This document shows positions 35,301 through 48,340 of a DNA stretch of 64,000 nt, in pieces. Made by a program: the position numbers and the translations under genes. The notes below the pieces were generated by a model that saw only the letters and a list, made by a program, of their open reading frames with translations, did not search any database and was not told the DNA's origin. The stretch is from Volvox africanus (taxonomy: Eukaryota; Chlorophyta; Chlorophyceae; Chlamydomonadales; Volvocaceae). How positions within the stretch are numbered: the stretch's first letter is position 1; the number at the start of each line of letters is the position of its first letter. The DNA lies in contig BSDZ01000015.1 of the NCBI GenBank assembly GCA_030268105.1, forward strand, positions 3,313,501 through 3,377,500, written 5' to 3'.

Positions 35301-36423
35301 CACCCGCGGCCTTAAAAGCAGTCCGTGGGCACCCTTCCGTAACAAACGGACGGCCTCCTTACGCCCGACTAGCTCTGGTTCGATTCGCACGGCCATTGCG
35401 GTCACAGCGAAATTAACCATAGGCACCGCCTCAGCTTCGCCCTCCTTTGGTGTGACATGTTCGAACGACAGGAAAGGTACCTTAATCGACAGAGTACCCT
35501 TGCACATATATATGCAGGGTTGCGGTCTCCATGTCGATGCGCGCGCGGTACTGTCGTAATGTCGACGACCCCATTATGTACGGTGCAGTCTCTGCTAAGC
35601 CCTGCAGCACGTACGGCCGGGTCACAACACGCAAAGGGCCTATCGATAGGCTAAGGGTAATCCTGCCCACGATGGGATGCTTACCCCCGTCAGCAAGGGT
35701 AACCTGTGGACAATCAGACGACTCTGGGGACAACCCCAGCGCGTTCACCTCTGCGACAGAGATGAAGTCGTCGCTGGCACCGGTGTCAACAAGTGCCTTC
35801 AGAGTACGGCCATTCAAACCGATCTGAACCACAGGGACACGGTTATCTACGAGCGACTGCCCAGCAGACAACGTCAGTGCACTTAGGGCGGGTCCGTAAC
35901 CAACGGCACCCCCATCAGGAGCTTCGTACCAAACGTCAACCGAGTAGGATAGGCATGGCCACGGAGCCAGCGTACCCTCCCAATCCACACCATTAAACAA
36001 AACGGTGCCCGGCTCGAACCGGTGGACATGCCGCATACCCCTTAACGATGCCTCTGCCTTGCGCCGACAGAAAGCAGGGAGTAATACACATGCGGCAGTG
36101 CCTGGATATTGACGCCTACATCTCCTGTATATGGCCAACTGTTCCGACATCTCACGCAGAGACGAGGGGATGAACAAAACCACGTGGTTAGACAGATCGA
36201 TAGACGACAGGGGACGGCGAGGTGTAAACAAATTACACAACGGGTCGAAGCAGAGAAGTCCCGTGCGTCCGTCAAGCGTGATGCGTCGCGCAATGACTCG
36301 CTCGATGTGTCCAAGTACACAAGGCAACAATGCCTTAACGGCTGGCCGTAAGGATGACCACCGACCACGCGTTAGTTCAGAAATCCCAGGTGGTGTCCCC
36401 TCCACAAGAACCCGGGCAAGCCC
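32358..36423 (-). pseudogene. Gypsy copy 2 pol, disrupted by a 4-bp insertion
   Basis: The domains match copy 1, but the sequence GCACATATATATGCAGG (around 35503-35516) has four more bases than the GCACATATGCAGG of copies 1 and 3. The 5' frame (UAG at 36424-36426 through the protease) therefore ends at 35482, and the 3' frame (RT to chromodomain, 32358-35507) is out of phase. The break lies between protease and RT. All catalytic motifs on both sides (DTGA, YLDD, D,D35E, chromodomain) are intact, so the lesion is recent. Confidence 0.93.
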
Positions 36424-37659
36424 CTATTTCGGCTGAGGTACAAACGGCGGCATTAGAGGGCAATCCTTCGTGGAATGGTTCTCCGCACACCGTAGACAAA
36501 CATTGGCCAATTTTCGACGCTCGAATTCGGAACGATTGCAATTCCATTTTGGCATAAATGTGTCGTCCGTACGAGTACGCTTCGCGTTGGGGTCGGAACG
36601 CTGTGCGGCTGCCGACGACGGCGCACCACCACGCTTCCTGTTCCTAGCTGGGTCCGTGCTCGGACCTGCTCCTCCTGTACCACGGACACCCGAGCTAGCG
36701 CCCCCGCGCGCCTTGCATTGCCCGTTGCTGCGTCGCGTCACGGCAGTAGGCGTGGGGCGGGTCGCGCCGAGGTCCTGGTCGAGAGCTACAGCTTCCCCAA
36801 GCGGATCCTGCACTTGCACGGCATTTGCACGAGGGGCAGACTTGACTTCTTCCTCGCCGGCAAGGAGTCGTATCTCCGCGCCCTTAGCAAAAGCGACCAA
36901 CGCGTCATACGACTTGATCTGCGCTCCAACCAAGTCAGTAGCGCACCATTTAGCCAAAATTTTCGTCAGGCCTCGCCTAAACCAAAAGACACGCTCGGAT
37001 TCAGTGAGGTCAGCAATGGGAGTCACAAGTGCTTCGAAGCGTGACTGGTACGCAGGTACATTTTCATCCCGACGCATGTGGTAGCTACCGGCTGCCAAAA
37101 CCTTACGAGCTTCCACATCGCGTGCTTGAACCTCAGTAGTGAATCGTGCGAGCAAAGCGGCGACCAACTCGTCAAAAGTATAGTTGCCCCGGGCGTTGGT
37201 CCAATTGCGATACCAGTCCTTCGCTGCGCCCTCGAGGGTGTTACCAACGAAGAGACACCTGATACCGTCGTTATCGCCACCATGAACAGCCTGGAGATAC
37301 TTTTTAGCGTCACGCACGTACGCACGAGTTGCATCGGCTATGCTATGCCCTGGTGTCTTGTCGGTCAGTGAAATATTGAGCCTAGGAACGGGAATCGACA
37401 ATCTCATCACCTCAGGGATGTCATCGTGCCCTCGAGCTTGAGGTAATGGCAGAACCCTTGGTCCAGCAGTGTGGTCCATATTCGTGTTCACTGCTGAATG
37501 CGGCACAATTAAGTGAGCAGGGGTCTGAAGGAAAAGGGGCTCTTGAGTGGCTCGCGCGCCAACAGTCTCAAGACCTCTATCCGGTGCTCTAGCAGCCACA
37601 ACAAAATCGGGTTGGCTAGCTAGGCTAGTGTGCGGCGTATCGTCGTGTTCCGCGGACAT
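36424..37659 (-). CDS. Gypsy copy 2 gag
   Basis: It has 411 residues from ATG at 37659, ends PPFVPQPK and then UAG. The same capsid region and CX2CX3HX4C knuckle as copy 1 are present, with scattered substitutions (for example D-F instead of D-S at residue 18). It is followed in frame by pol. Confidence 0.93.
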   Translation of the reverse strand: MSAEHDDTPHTSLASQPDFVVAARAPDRGLETVGARATQEPLFLQTPAHLIVPHSAVNTNMDHTAGPRVLPLPQARGHDDIPEVMRLSIPVPRLNISLTDKTPGHSIADATRAYVRDAKKYLQAVHGGDNDGIRCLFVGNTLEGAAKDWYRNWTNARGNYTFDELVAALLARFTTEVQARDVEARKVLAAGSYHMRRDENVPAYQSRFEALVTPIADLTESERVFWFRRGLTKILAKWCATDLVGAQIKSYDALVAFAKGAEIRLLAGEEEVKSAPRANAVQVQDPLGEAVALDQDLGATRPTPTAVTRRSNGQCKARGGASSGVRGTGGAGPSTDPARNRKRGGAPSSAAAQRSDPNAKRTRTDDTFMPKWNCNRSEFERRKLANVCLRCAENHSTKDCPLMPPFVPQPK

Positions 37660-38125
37660 GAAGCACTAAACGATACCCTAGATTTGCGTAATAGAAGCCG
37701 ACTTCTATCGCAAAGGCAAGAGTACAAAGCGATTCGGTGAGCCTACCGACAGTACTCTTGAGAAGATTCAGCAAACTCAACAAGTAATTGCCCAGCTGAG
37801 TCCTGATCTCCGTAGTTTGGGCAATGAGAGTCGCCAACTGGTCCGGACGAAAGCCGGTCTCAGTCGCCGCGGCAAGCAATGCCGGTGCACTGAGATTACC
37901 TGCGACTCAGAGCGTACACTTACACAACAAGTGCAGCAATCTAAGCAAAAGCAATTAAACAATTACAAACCGGAAGCGGCGGCGTCCAAAACGGCGCGGC
38001 CTAAGTCTTCGGCAAAAGTATCTAGCGGTCCTCGTGGTTCGTCGCTGGAACTTGCCATAGAAAGAACCTACTTCCGATTAGACAAAGAGAGACAGTTAGG
38101 CAACGAACCTGTCTCGATACCAAAT

Positions 38126-38949
38126 TGTTGTACCTCTCGTTCGCGTTTGCTCATAAGTATCTGCACGTCTGGAGACTATCGATACCGATGCGCGAGCACT
38201 TGCAAGTACAGCAAGGCAAGCGAGAGCAAACAGAGACAGCGGAAGACTTCAAGACGAAGAGAGATATAACTTATGGTCTTACAGATCGGAATGATGCAAT
38301 GGACGAAATCGCCGTCAGCGCCGGAAGCAAGCAATCATCACGCGGCGGTGATTAGCGAAGTTCAGGCTTAGCTCGGGCTAAGTAGAATATCGTATAGCAA
38401 TAATAGTGTAGAACACACCAGTGTTCTCCGGTATCGAATGTCTTGTCTAGCTTAGCCGTCCTCGCATCTGTTATACTCGCAGCATCGCAGTGCCGTACGA
38501 TTCACATTAGGAGGCCGATCCTAGATGTGACAACCCTACTGTGTATGGGCGATGTCTACTCGTAACAACGTATAAGCCTTTCCGGCATTCGCATGATGCA
38601 AGGGTCCGGATAACGATATCCGGTTGCAGGGCATGTATCGCGACAAGTGCGGCGCTCTCAACGTGTGCTTTAATGAAGTAATATTATATCAGATAATATT
38701 ACTTATCGTTTCATAGCACGAGCATAATGCGCACTTCAATGATTCGGTCATTCATGCATGCTAGGCGGATTTGCCATGATGCGATGTCGCGATGGATAAT
38801 GATAACATGCCAGATGCATATATAAATATATGCGAATACATTTATATCATGCAGATTCATTCATATGTAATGCGTTCATCACAAAAGCACTTCGCCTCGT
38901 AGGATCGCGTCGACCTACGCGTCGGCGGGAAATGAACCGTAGCACAACA
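38126..38949 (-). repeat. Gypsy copy 2, 5' LTR
   Basis: It is 824 bp. The adjacent minus-strand primer site is TGGTATCGAGACAGGTTC. Confidence 0.94.
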
Positions 38950-39213
38950 GCACGCTTAAAATTGAAGTGAAGTACAGGGGATGAACTTTTGGGTAGGCGC
39001 GCACTTCACAGAGTACATATGTATCCATATGGCGAGGTAGAGGCAACTGCGTGTGAACAAATCGCTGATGAAGTGGCTAGATAGGTTCATCATTCAAATG
39101 ATAGATCGGAAATATAATTACAAGTGCGATGCTAGGGTCAATCCTAAACAAGTAAGGGCGTACTTAATTCATAGCCGTTCCCGTTGCCAATTTATTTAAG
39201 GAACGCTTTTAAG

Positions 39214-39657
39214 TGTTGTGAAAACTGTCGTCGCGATAGCTGAGTAAAGTTCAGCACAAGCTGGACAAGCGAGCTGCCACTATGCCTCAAGCCACTAGGA
39301 CATACCAAAGTCTGGGCGAGCAATAGTTGTTACAAACAGCTAATGAGGTATGAGAACCTCGCCAAATATATAGCTGAAGTGTTAAGTGTCGTACGCTCCA
39401 TCTAGATCGTCGAACACACTGATTAGGAAAGAGATTGCTGGCTCAGCGTCAGGAGACCAAACGCCAGTCTTACTCCATGACAGAAACTTCATGACAGAAA
39501 CATCCTAAACAGGCAAGACCTAGATATCACCGAGAATACCAATCGTTAGGAAGATAGAATAAGTCTGACCGAATATAACACCACCACCACCGACCTTCAC
39601 AGGGGCAGCGACGAACTGACCGAACAATCATGCCAGTTAATGGCAGAAATTTCAACA
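39214..39657 (-). repeat. Non-autonomous copia LTR (outer 3' LTR)
   Basis: It is 444 bp. It shares its 3' portion with the autonomous copia LTR (TATTCGGTCAGACTTATTC ... CACAACA) but has an extra 5' segment beginning TGTTGAAATTTCTGCC. Confidence 0.9.
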
Positions 39658-40820
39658 CTCCCACGCGGGCAGTACGTCGCCACGCAATCGACGCCAACTA
39701 ACAGCCTTTCAAACTTTGATTCCACCGCTGCCAAAACTTCAAAGTGAACACTTAGGTACCTGTAGCGCAAGACGTCTCCCACGCACTCGGCGAACACTAA
39801 GGTTACACGACCTTCAAAGGACGGTTGCACTCCAGAGACTTAAGCTCGTACGGAATACTCCCACGAAAATGACGTTCACAGGGCTGGACACAAGGACATG
39901 CCGAGAACGTAAGCAAAGCAAAGAAAGTCAGACTAGACACAGAGAAATGCCAAACAAGCACATCGGGCTGGACACAGGGAAACGCCGCGTGCAATCAGAG
40001 CCAAGCAAGTCGGACTGGACACAGGGAAATGCCGAACAAGCACATCGGGCTGGACACATGGAGATCATCAACCTTGAAATCACTACTGTACCACATGACT
40101 CGCGCGCACAGATTTGACCTAAGCAATCGGACCGCGTATAAGGCTGGACCACTAACGAAGGCACAACACTCCCACGCAGCCGCAGGACACGGTCACAGAA
40201 GCAAACGCAGGATGGTACAGGTGACAGCAAACAGCAGGCGCGCGCGAACGGCAATAGAAGAGGTGATCAGCCTCTCAGGCAATCCGCAACTCAGCGCAAT
40301 AAACGCAAACTCAGGCAATGTAATCCTGATAAAGCTCAGGAAATTCCAGAAAACGAGAACACAGATAGTACTGTCGAGAAATGCCCATAGACAGGCTTAG
40401 TTTAGTCAGACAGACAGATATGCAAAATGAGCCAGATGCATGAGATAGAAAAACAGCAACATGCTACCAAACAAGGTGCGAAATGCTGCTTAACCACTCT
40501 ACAGAATCAGGCCAACGGGGTTCGGGTCCTCCTTCTGATCACGGCGCTTCCTGAAACAGCGGGTGTCATCATGACCCGTCTTGCCGCAATAGCTGCAGGG
40601 CTTGTCACGCCAGCACTTGTCCGCGGTGTGACCCATTTTCCCGCAGTTGCCTTGAAAATGACCTTGGGCATCAGAATAGAAGAGACACCCATAGTCGCTG
40701 TCGCAACGACATTCACAGCAGCATCTCCCATAGTAGTTCCTTTGGAATCTCAACGACAAAGAATCAAAAGTCGAAGATTAAAACAAGAGCTATCACCGGT
40801 GTGAGCCGGGGCTCATAACC
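39658..40820 (-). mobile_element. Non-autonomous copia internal region, copy 1
   Basis: The 1163-bp region carries a degenerate minisatellite of GGGCTGGACACAGGGAAATG-type units (about 39881-40070) and a Gag nucleocapsid remnant (40499-40759). No pol domain is present. Confidence 0.85.
40499..40759 (-). pseudogene. Gag zinc-knuckle remnant in non-autonomous copia element
   Basis: The frame includes GNCGKMGHTADKC (first knuckle, one Cys lost) and CSYCGKTGHDDTRC (a perfect CX2CX4HX4C), followed by RKRRDQ. It resembles the two knuckles of the complete copia element. It has no ATG of its own in frame, while a different frame starts at an ATG (40731), which implies a frameshift or truncation relative to an ancestral gag. 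An identical copy lies at 49588-49848. Confidence 0.75.
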
Positions 40821-41270
40821 TGTTGTGAAAACTGTCGTCGCGATAGCTGAGTAAAGGTCCAGTTCAGCACAAGCTGGACAAGCGAGCTGCCACTATGCCT
40901 CAAGCCACTAGGACATACCAAAGTCTGGGCGAGCAATAGTTGTTACAAACAGCTAATGAGGTATGAGAACCTCGCCAAATATATAGCTGAAGTGTTAAGT
41001 GTCGTACGCTCCATCTAGATCGTCGAACGCACTGATTAGGAAAGAGATTGCTGGCTCAGCGTCAGGAGACCAAACGCCAGTCTTACTCCATGACAGAAAC
41101 TTCATGACAGAAACATCCTAAACAGGCAAGACCTAGATATCACCGAGAATACCAATCGTTAGGAAGATAGAATAAGTCTGACCGAATATAACACCACCAC
41201 CACCGACCTTCACAGGGGCAGTGACGAACTGACCGAACAATCATGCCAGTTAATGGCAGAAATTTCAACA
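40821..41270 (-). repeat. Non-autonomous copia LTR shared by both internal regions
   Basis: This 450-bp LTR serves as 5' LTR of the left unit and 3' LTR of the right unit. A primer site is at 40805-40820 and CTCCCACGCGGG follows on its right. Confidence 0.9.
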
Positions 41271-41693
41271 CTCCCACGCGGGCAGTACGTCGCCACGCAA
41301 TCGACGCCAACTAACAGCCTTTCAAACTTTGATTCCACCGCTGCCAAAACTTCAAAGTGAACACTTAGGTACCTGTAGTGCAAGACGTCTCCCACGCACT
41401 CGGCGAACACTAAGGTTACACGACCTTCAAAGGACGGTTGCACTCCAGAGACTTAAGCTCGTACGGAATACTCCCACGAAAATGACGTTCACAGGGCTGG
41501 ACACAAGGACATGCCGAGAACGTAAGCAAAGCAAAGAAAGTCAGACTAGACACAGAGAAATGCCAAACAAGCAAATCGGGCTGGACACAGGGAAACGCCG
41601 CGTGCAATCAGAGCCAAGCAAGTCGGACTGGACACAGGGAAATGCCGAACAAGCACATCGGGCTGGACACATGGAGATCATCAACCTTGAAAT

Positions 41694-42517
41694 TGTTGTA
41701 CCTCTCGTTCGCGTTTGCTCATAAGTATCTGCACGTCTGGAGACTTTCGACACCGATGCGCGAGCACTTGCAAGTACAGCAAGGCAAGCAAGAGCAAACA
41801 GAGACAGCGGAAGACTTCAAGACGAAGAGAGATATAACTTACAGTCTTACGGATCAGAACGATGCAATGGACGAAATCGCCGTCAGCGCCGGAAGCAAGC
41901 AATCATCACGCGGCGGTGATTAGCGAAGTTCAGGCTTAGCTCGGGCTAAGTAGAATAGTGTATAGAAATAGTAATATAGAACACACGAGTGTTCTCCGGT
42001 ATCGAATGTCTTGTCTAGCTTAGCCGTCCTCGCATCTGTTATACTCGCAGCATCGCAATGCCGTACAATTCACATCAGGAGGCCGATCCTAGATGTGACA
42101 ACCCTACTGCGTCTAGGCGATGTCTACGCATAACAACGTATAAGCCTTTCCGGCATTCGCATGATGCAAGGGTCCGGATAACGATATCCGGTTGCAGGGT
42201 ATGTATCGCGACGAGTGCGGCGCTCTCAACGTGTGCTGTAATGAAGTAATATTATATCAGATAATATTACTTATAGTTTCCTAGCACGAGCATAATGCGC
42301 ACTTCAATGATTCGAGTTTTCATGCATGCTAGGCAGATTTGCCATGGTGCAATGTCGCGATAGGAAATGACAACATGCCAGATGCATATATAAATGTACA
42401 CGAATACATTTATATCATGCAGATTCATTCATATGCAATGTGTTCATCACAATAGCACTTCGCCTTGTAGGATCACATCGACCTACGCATCGGCGGGAAA
42501 CTAACCGTAGCACAACA
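41694..42517 (-). repeat. Gypsy copy 3, 3' LTR
   Basis: It is 824 bp. The polypurine tract adjoins it at 42518. Confidence 0.94.
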
Positions 42518-42576
42518 AGTATCCCCCCTCCCGTATGCAGCGTCCTCGCTGCATCATACAGCATCGACTGCAGGGG

Positions 42577-45500
42577 TCATTGGGCTTGTGTGGCACGTTT
42601 GCGGGCTTCTTCGAGCAGGGGTTTCATGTCCTGTGAGAAGTTACGTGCCGGTTCCCATGAGTTGTGCTCGTCGGTATACCCTGTCCACTTAACCAAGTAC
42701 TCGTGTACTGTTCGCTTACGTCGGTGTCGGCCCACACGACGCGCGCGATAATCTAACACCCGCTCCACATCGTAAAACTTCTGTTTACCAGCGATCCAGG
42801 TCTTGGGAACTGGTTCGATCGCTGTGGGGGCGTTTGCAGGCTCAGGGACGGGTTCCGTACCACGATACGGACGAACAAGCGATACGTGAAACGTGGGGTG
42901 AATGGTCATATCAGCGGGCAATGCAAGCTCTACAGCCACATTCCCAACCAGGCGCATGACAGGATACGGACCAATCCAGCGGGGTAAGAGCTTTCGGGAT
43001 CCGTCGGCCAAGGAACGCAAGTTCTTGGTGCTTAGCAACACGAGTTGCCCTTCCGAAAACGTCACATCCTGCTTGGATTTGTTGTAGTATTCCATCGTTC
43101 GTTGCTGCGCCGCGTCCAAACACGACTTCGCGTCTGTGATTCGGGACATAAACGACTTGGCAAAAAGTTTAGCAGCAGGCACGTTCACTTCCAACTCACG
43201 CCACACGGGTAGCGTGGGATGAAACCCGTAGTTAAGAAAGAACGGACTTTTGCCTGTAGAGCGGTTAACAGCATTGTTAAGCGCGAATTCTGCCACAGTC
43301 AAATATGTATCCCAAACAAGTGGTGTGCGACCAGCATAATTGCGCAACATATCACCCAACGTGCGGTTTGTGCGTTCGGTTTGACCATCAGTTTGCGGGT
43401 GATACGCTGTGCTCAGGTTGACGCGCATGCCAACTAGTTTGCAGAGCGCTTCCCAAAACTTAGACGTGAACTGTCCACCGCGGTCTGAGATCACATTTTT
43501 GGGAACCCCGTGTAACCGAACCACATTGTCAAAAAACAAACGTGCGGTTTGCTCAGCCGTGCAGGATGATGTGCATGGTGCTAGGTGAACCATCTTAGTC
43601 AGACGATCGACCATTACGAACACCGCATCGTATCCCCCCTCAGTTTTGGGCAGCGCGACTACGAAGTCCATGGAAACACTTTCCCAAGGCACATCCGGGA
43701 CAGGCAACGGTTGCAACAACCCATGGCCCTTACCGGACAAAGCCTTATTGCGCTGGCACAGACTGCATGTCTGGACGAAGTTCGCCGCATCCTTAGCCAA
43801 ACGAGGCCACCAAAAGGAACGTTGCACCAAGTCGAGCAATCGCTTGCTACCAGGGTGTCCTGCTAACGGGTCCTCATGGAACCGCGCAAGGATGTCGTAG
43901 CGTAGCGCGTCGTCGTTCGGAACGGCGATTTGCGTAGCTGCACCCTCCGTCCGTAGCCAAAGGCCATTCTGCTTGTGAAGGTTTTCTACATTAGCCGGGT
44001 CCGCGAACCAGGCGTCTGCGTTGTAGGCAACCTTCAACCGCTCCGCGAGGTCCGTCGCGATCGGTACCTCCTCGCTACGCGGCCGCGCGACGGGCGCTGC
44101 CAAAATTGCAGCGTGTAGCGACGGATGTCGACTGAGAGCATCGGCAATATTCAATTTACCAGAAATATACTCCCAGGTGCAGTTGAACCTAGCTAGATAT
44201 TCCATCCACCTAGCTTGACGGCGGTTCAACGTCGGAACGTTTTGCAAAAACGTTAGGGGCTTATGGTCAGTCTTTAAAGTAAACGGGCGTCCCTCGAGAT
44301 AACAGCGCCATTCCTTTAAAGCATGCAGCACTGCCAGAAGCTCCTGTTCCCCGGTGGTGTAGCGAATTTCCGCACCAGAAAACTTCTTACTCGTGAAGGC
44401 GATCGGTCGCCCTTCCTGTAACAATACAGCGCCGCTTCCAAATATTGAGGCATCAGACACTACCTCAACACGAAATGGCAACGAGTAATCAGGGAATGCA
44501 AGGGTGACATCTTCAGCAATGATTCGTTTGAGCTCTTCGAATGCCCGCTGGCATTGCGACGTCCACGACTCGAGCGAAACGAAAACGCCTTTGCGAGTTA
44601 AGTTAGTAAGCGGGGCCGCAATGATGGAATATTTTTCAATGAACTTTCGGAAATAATTGGTCAAGCCAAGGAACTTACGCAGCTCCGTGAGGTTCTGAGG
44701 CGCGGGCCAATCGCGAACCACGGCGACCTTCTGCGGGTCCATCTTTACACCGGTGGCCGACACAATGTGGCCCAAATATTCCACCTGAGGCTGCGCCCAA
44801 AAGCATTTGGCGCGTTTAGCAAACAATTGCTCCCGCCTCATAACGTCGAGCACGAGCCGAAGATGCTCCAAGTGCTCCTCGCGCGTCTTAGAATATACCA
44901 AGATGTCATCCAGGTAGCAAACAACGAACCTGTCGATAAACGGCCTAAACATTCGGTCCATAACCGCCTGAAACGTCGCAGGGGCATTAGTCAAACCAAA
45001 CGATAGGACCGTATACTCAAAGTGACCGAAGGGCGTCCGAAAAGCGGTTTTCGGGATATCAGAGGCAGCGATGCGAATCTGATTGTAGCCCTGTTGTAAG
45101 TCAATTGAGGAAAAATAAGCCGAGCCCTTCAGCTTATCCAACAGGTCGTCAACGCGTGGCAAAGGGTAGCGATTTTTCACCGTATTCGCATTTAACCCCC
45201 GGTAATCAATGCACATGCGCAAGGTCCCATCCTTCTTACCGACAAACAAAATCGGTGCAGAAAACGGGGATGTGCTGGGGCGTATCATACCCTTCGCGAG
45301 CAAATCCGTCACCTGGCGCTTCACCTCGTCCAGCTCCAATGGACTCAACCTGTACATTGGCCGGGCCGTAGGCTGCGCTCCAGGCATGAGAGGGATTGTG
45401 TGATCAACAGGACGCATAGGTGGTAGGCCAGGGATATCTTTAAAGACGTCCTCATACTGCGACAGTAGGGCCTCAACCTCAGGATCCGCAGAAATCTGCG

Positions 45501-46638
45501 CGGTGGTGACACAACAGCTCACCCGCGGCCTTAAAAGCAGTCCGTGGGCACCCTTCCGTAACAAACGGACGGCCTCCTTACGCCCGACTAGCTCTGGTTC
45601 GATTCGCGCGGCCATTGCGGTCACAGCGAAATTAACCATAGGCACCGCCTCAGTTTCGCCCTCCTTTGGTGTGACATATTCGAACGACAGGAAAGGTACC
45701 TTAATCGACAGAGTACCCTTGCACATATGCAGGGTTGCGGTCTCCATGTCGATGCGCGCGCGGTACTGTCGTAATGTTGACGACCCCATTATGTACGGTG
45801 CAGTCTCTGCTAAGCCCTGCAGCACGTATGGCCGGGTCACAACACGCAAAGGGCCTAACGATAGGCTAAGGGTAATCCTGCCCACGATGGGATGCTTACC
45901 CCCGTCAGCAAGGGTAACCTGTGGACAATCAGACGACTCTGGGGACAACCCCAGCGCATTCACCTCTGCGACAGAGATGAAGTCGTCGCTGGCACCGGTG
46001 TCAACAAGTGCCTTCAGAGTACGGCCATTCAAACCGATCTGAACCACAGGGACACGGTTATCTACGAGCGACTGCCCAGCAGACAACGTCAGTGCACTTA
46101 AGGCGGGTCCGTAACCAACGGCACCCCCATCAGGAGCTTCGTACCAAACGTCAACCGAGTAGGATAGGTGTGGCCACGGAGCCAGCGTACCCTCCCGATC
46201 CACACCATTAAACAAAACGGTGCCCGGCTCGAACCGGTGGACATGCCGCATACCCCTTAACGATGCCTCTGCCTTGCGCCGACAGAAAGCGGGGAGTAAT
46301 ACACATGCGGCAGTGCCTGGATATTGACGCCTACATCTCCTGTATATGGCCAACTGTTCCGACATCTCACGCAGAGACGAGGGGATGAACAAAACCACGT
46401 GGTTAGACAGATCGATAGACGACAGGGGACGGCGAGGTGTAAACAAATTACACAACGGGTCGAAGCAGAGAAGTCCCGTGCGTCCGTCAAGCGTGATGCG
46501 TCGTGCAATGACTCGCTCGATGTGTCCAAGTACACAAGGCAACAATGCCTTAACGGCTGGCCGTAAGGATGACCACCGACCACGCGTTAGTTCAGAAATC
46601 CCAGGTGGTGCCCCCTCCGCAGGAACCCGGGCAAGCCC
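42577..46638 (-). CDS. Gypsy copy 3 pol: MT-like, protease, RT, RNase H, integrase, chromodomain
   Basis: It is in frame with gag across the UAG at 46639-46641. It contains DTGA, YLDD, the HHCC finger (here SFWWPRL instead of SFCWPRL), D,D35E and the [18 protein letters not shown] chromodomain, without stop or frameshift. Together with copy 1 it is a candidate active source element. Differences from copy 1 are scattered single substitutions. Confidence 0.95.
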   Translation of the reverse strand, partial: GLARVPAEGAPPGISELTRGRWSSLRPAVKALLPCVLGHIERVIARRITLDGRTGLLCFDPLCNLFTPRRPLSSIDLSNHVVLFIPSSLREMSEQLAIYRRCRRQYPGTAACVLLPAFCRRKAEASLRGMRHVHRFEPGTVLFNGVDREGTLAPWPHLSYSVDVWYEAPDGGAVGYGPALSALTLSAGQSLVDNRVPVVQIGLNGRTLKALVDTGASDDFISVAEVNALGLSPESSDCPQVTLADGGKHPIVGRITLSLSLGPLRVVTRPYVLQGLAETAPYIMGSSTLRQYRARIDMETATLHMCKGTLSIKVPFLSFEYVTPKEGETEAVPMVNFAVTAMAARIEPELVGRKEAVRLLRKGAHGLLLRPRVSCCVTTAQISADPEVEALLSQYEDVFKDIPGLPPMRPVDHTIPLMPGAQPTARPMYRLSPLELDEVKRQVTDLLAKGMIRPSTSPFSAPILFVGKKDGTLRMCIDYRGLNANTVKNRYPLPRVDDLLDKLKGSAYFSSIDLQQGYNQIRIAASDIPKTAFRTPFGHFEYTVLSFGLTNAPATFQAVMDRMFRPFIDRFVVCYLDDILVYSKTREEHLEHLRLVLDVMRREQLFAKRAKCFWAQPQVEYLGHIVSATGVKMDPQKVAVVRDWPAPQNLTELRKFLGLTNYFRKFIEKYSIIAAPLTNLTRKGVFVSLESWTSQCQRAFEELKRIIAEDVTLAFPDYSLPFRVEVVSDASIFGSGAVLLQEGRPIAFTSKKFSGAEIRYTTGEQELLAVLHALKEWRCYLEGRPFTLKTDHKPLTFLQNVPTLNRRQARWMEYLARFNCTWEYISGKLNIADALSRHPSLHAAILAAPVARPRSEEVPIATDLAERLKVAYNADAWFADPANVENLHKQNGLWLRTEGAATQIAVPNDDALRYDILARFHEDPLAGHPGSKRLLDLVQRSFWWPRLAKDAANFVQTCSLCQRNKALSGKGHGLLQPLPVPDVPWESVSMDFVVALPKTEGGYDAVFVMVDRLTKMVHLAPCTSSCTAEQTARLFFDNVVRLHGVPKNVISDRGGQFTSKFWEALCKLVGMRVNLSTAYHPQTDGQTERTNRTLGDMLRNYAGRTPLVWDTYLTVAEFALNNAVNRSTGKSPFFLNYGFHPTLPVWRELEVNVPAAKLFAKSFMSRITDAKSCLDAAQQRTMEYYNKSKQDVTFSEGQLVLLSTKNLRSLADGSRKLLPRWIGPYPVMRLVGNVAVELALPADMTIHPTFHVSLVRPYRGTEPVPEPANAPTAIEPVPKTWIAGKQKFYDVERVLDYRARRVGRHRRKRTVHEYLVKWTGYTDEHNSWEPARNFSQDMKPLLEEARKRATQAQ

Positions 46639-47874
46639 CTATTTTGGCTGAGGTACAAACGGCGGCATTAGAGGGCAATCCTTCGTGGAATGACTCTCCG
46701 CACACCGTAGACAAACATTGGCCAATTTCCGACGCTCGAATTCGGAACGATTGCAATTCCATTTTGGCATAAATGTGTCGTCCGTACGAGTACGCTTCGC
46801 GTTGGGGTCGGAACGCTGTGCGGCTGCCGTCGACGGCGCACCACCACGCTTCCTGTTCCTAGCTGGGTCCGAGCTCGGACCTGCTCCTCCTGTGCCACGG
46901 ACACCCGAGCTAGCGCCCCCGCGCGCCTTGCGTTGCCCGTTGCTGCGTCGCATCGCGGCAGTAGGCGTGGGGCGGGTCGCGCCGAGGTCCTGGTCGAGAG
47001 CTACAGCTTCCCCAAGCGGATCCTGCACTTGCACGGCATTTGCACGAGGGGCAGACTTGACTTCTTCCTCGCCGGCAAGGAGTCGTATCTCCGCGCCCTT
47101 AGCAAAAGCGACCAACGCGTCATACGACTTGATCTGCGCTCCAACCAAGTCAGTAGCGCACCATTTAGCCAAAATTTTCGTCAGGCCTCGCCTAAACCAA
47201 AAGACACGCTCGGATTCAGTGAGGTCAGCAATGGGAGTCACAAGTGCTTCGAAGCGTGACTGGTACGCAGGTACATTTTCATCCCGACGCATGTGGTAGC
47301 TACCGGCTGCCAAAACCTTACGAGCTTCCACATCGCGTGCTTGAACCTCAGTAGTGAATCGTGCGAGCAAAGCGGCGACCAACTCGTCAAAAGTATAGTT
47401 GCCCCGGGCGTTGGTCCAATTGCGATACCAGTCCTTCGCTGCGCCCTCGAGGGTGTTACCAACGAAGAGACACCTGATACCGTCGTTATCGCCACCATGA
47501 ACAGCCTGGAGATACTTTTTAGCGTCACGCACGTACGCACGAGTTGCATCGGCTATGCTATGCCCTGGTGTCTTGTCGGTCAGCGAAATATTGAGCCTAG
47601 GAACGGGAATCGACAATCTCATCACCTCAGGGATGTCATCATGCCCTCGAGCTTGAGGTAATGGCAGAACCCTTGGTCCAGCAGTGTTGTCCATATTCGT
47701 GTTCACTGCTGAATGCGGCACAATTAAGTGAGCAGGGGTCTGAAGGAAAAGGGGCTCTTGAGTGGCTCGTACGCCAACAGTCTCAAGGCCTCTATCCGGT
47801 GCTCTAGCAGCCACAACAGAATCGGGTTGGCTAGCTAGGCTAGTGTGCGGCGTATCGTCGTGTTCCGCGGACAT
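46639..47874 (-). CDS. Gypsy copy 3 gag
   Basis: It has 411 residues from ATG at 47874 and ends PPFVPQPK before UAG. The zinc knuckle reads CLRCAESHSTKDC. It has the same capsid region as copies 1 and 2. Pol continues in the same frame. Confidence 0.93.
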   Translation of the reverse strand: MSAEHDDTPHTSLASQPDSVVAARAPDRGLETVGVRATQEPLFLQTPAHLIVPHSAVNTNMDNTAGPRVLPLPQARGHDDIPEVMRLSIPVPRLNISLTDKTPGHSIADATRAYVRDAKKYLQAVHGGDNDGIRCLFVGNTLEGAAKDWYRNWTNARGNYTFDELVAALLARFTTEVQARDVEARKVLAAGSYHMRRDENVPAYQSRFEALVTPIADLTESERVFWFRRGLTKILAKWCATDLVGAQIKSYDALVAFAKGAEIRLLAGEEEVKSAPRANAVQVQDPLGEAVALDQDLGATRPTPTAAMRRSNGQRKARGGASSGVRGTGGAGPSSDPARNRKRGGAPSTAAAQRSDPNAKRTRTDDTFMPKWNCNRSEFERRKLANVCLRCAESHSTKDCPLMPPFVPQPK

Positions 47875-48340
47875 GAAGCACTAAACGGTACCCTAGATTT
47901 GCGTAATAGAAGCCGACTTCTATCGCAATGGCAAGAGTACAAAGCGATTCGGTGAGCCTACCGACAGTACTCTTGAGAAGATTCAGCAAACTCAACAAGT
48001 AATTGCCCAGCTGAGTCCTGATCTCCGTAGTTTGGGCAATGAGAGTCGCCAACTGGTCCGGACGAAAGCCGGTCTCAGTCGCCGCGGCAAGCAATGCCGG
48101 TGCACTGAGATTACCTGCGACTCAGAGCGTACACTTACACAACAAGTGCAGCAATCTAAGCAAAAGCAATTAAACAATTACAAACCGGAAGCGGCGGCGT
48201 CCAAAACGGCGCGGCCTAAGTCTTCGGCAAAAGTATCTAGCGGTCCTCGTGGTTCGTCGCTGGAACTTGCCATAGAAAGAACCTACTTCCGATTAGACAA
48301 AGAGAGACAGTTAGGCAACGAACCTGTCTCGATACCAAAT

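Larger units (their letters stand above)
31475..38949 (-). mobile_element. Ty3/gypsy chromovirus family A, copy 2 (frameshifted)
   Basis: LTRs at 31475-32298 and 38126-38949 are 824 bp each with about five differences by eye. The target duplication is GCACG (31470-31474 and 38950-38954). The layout is identical to copy 1 but the element is 4 bp longer because a TA run in pol has expanded. It is inserted just 185 bp beyond the copia element. Confidence 0.96.

Noticed and set aside
39881..40070. Coding repeats in the GGGCTGGACACAGGG minisatellite
   Set aside because: Units vary in length and shift frame, and no conserved protein repeat results.
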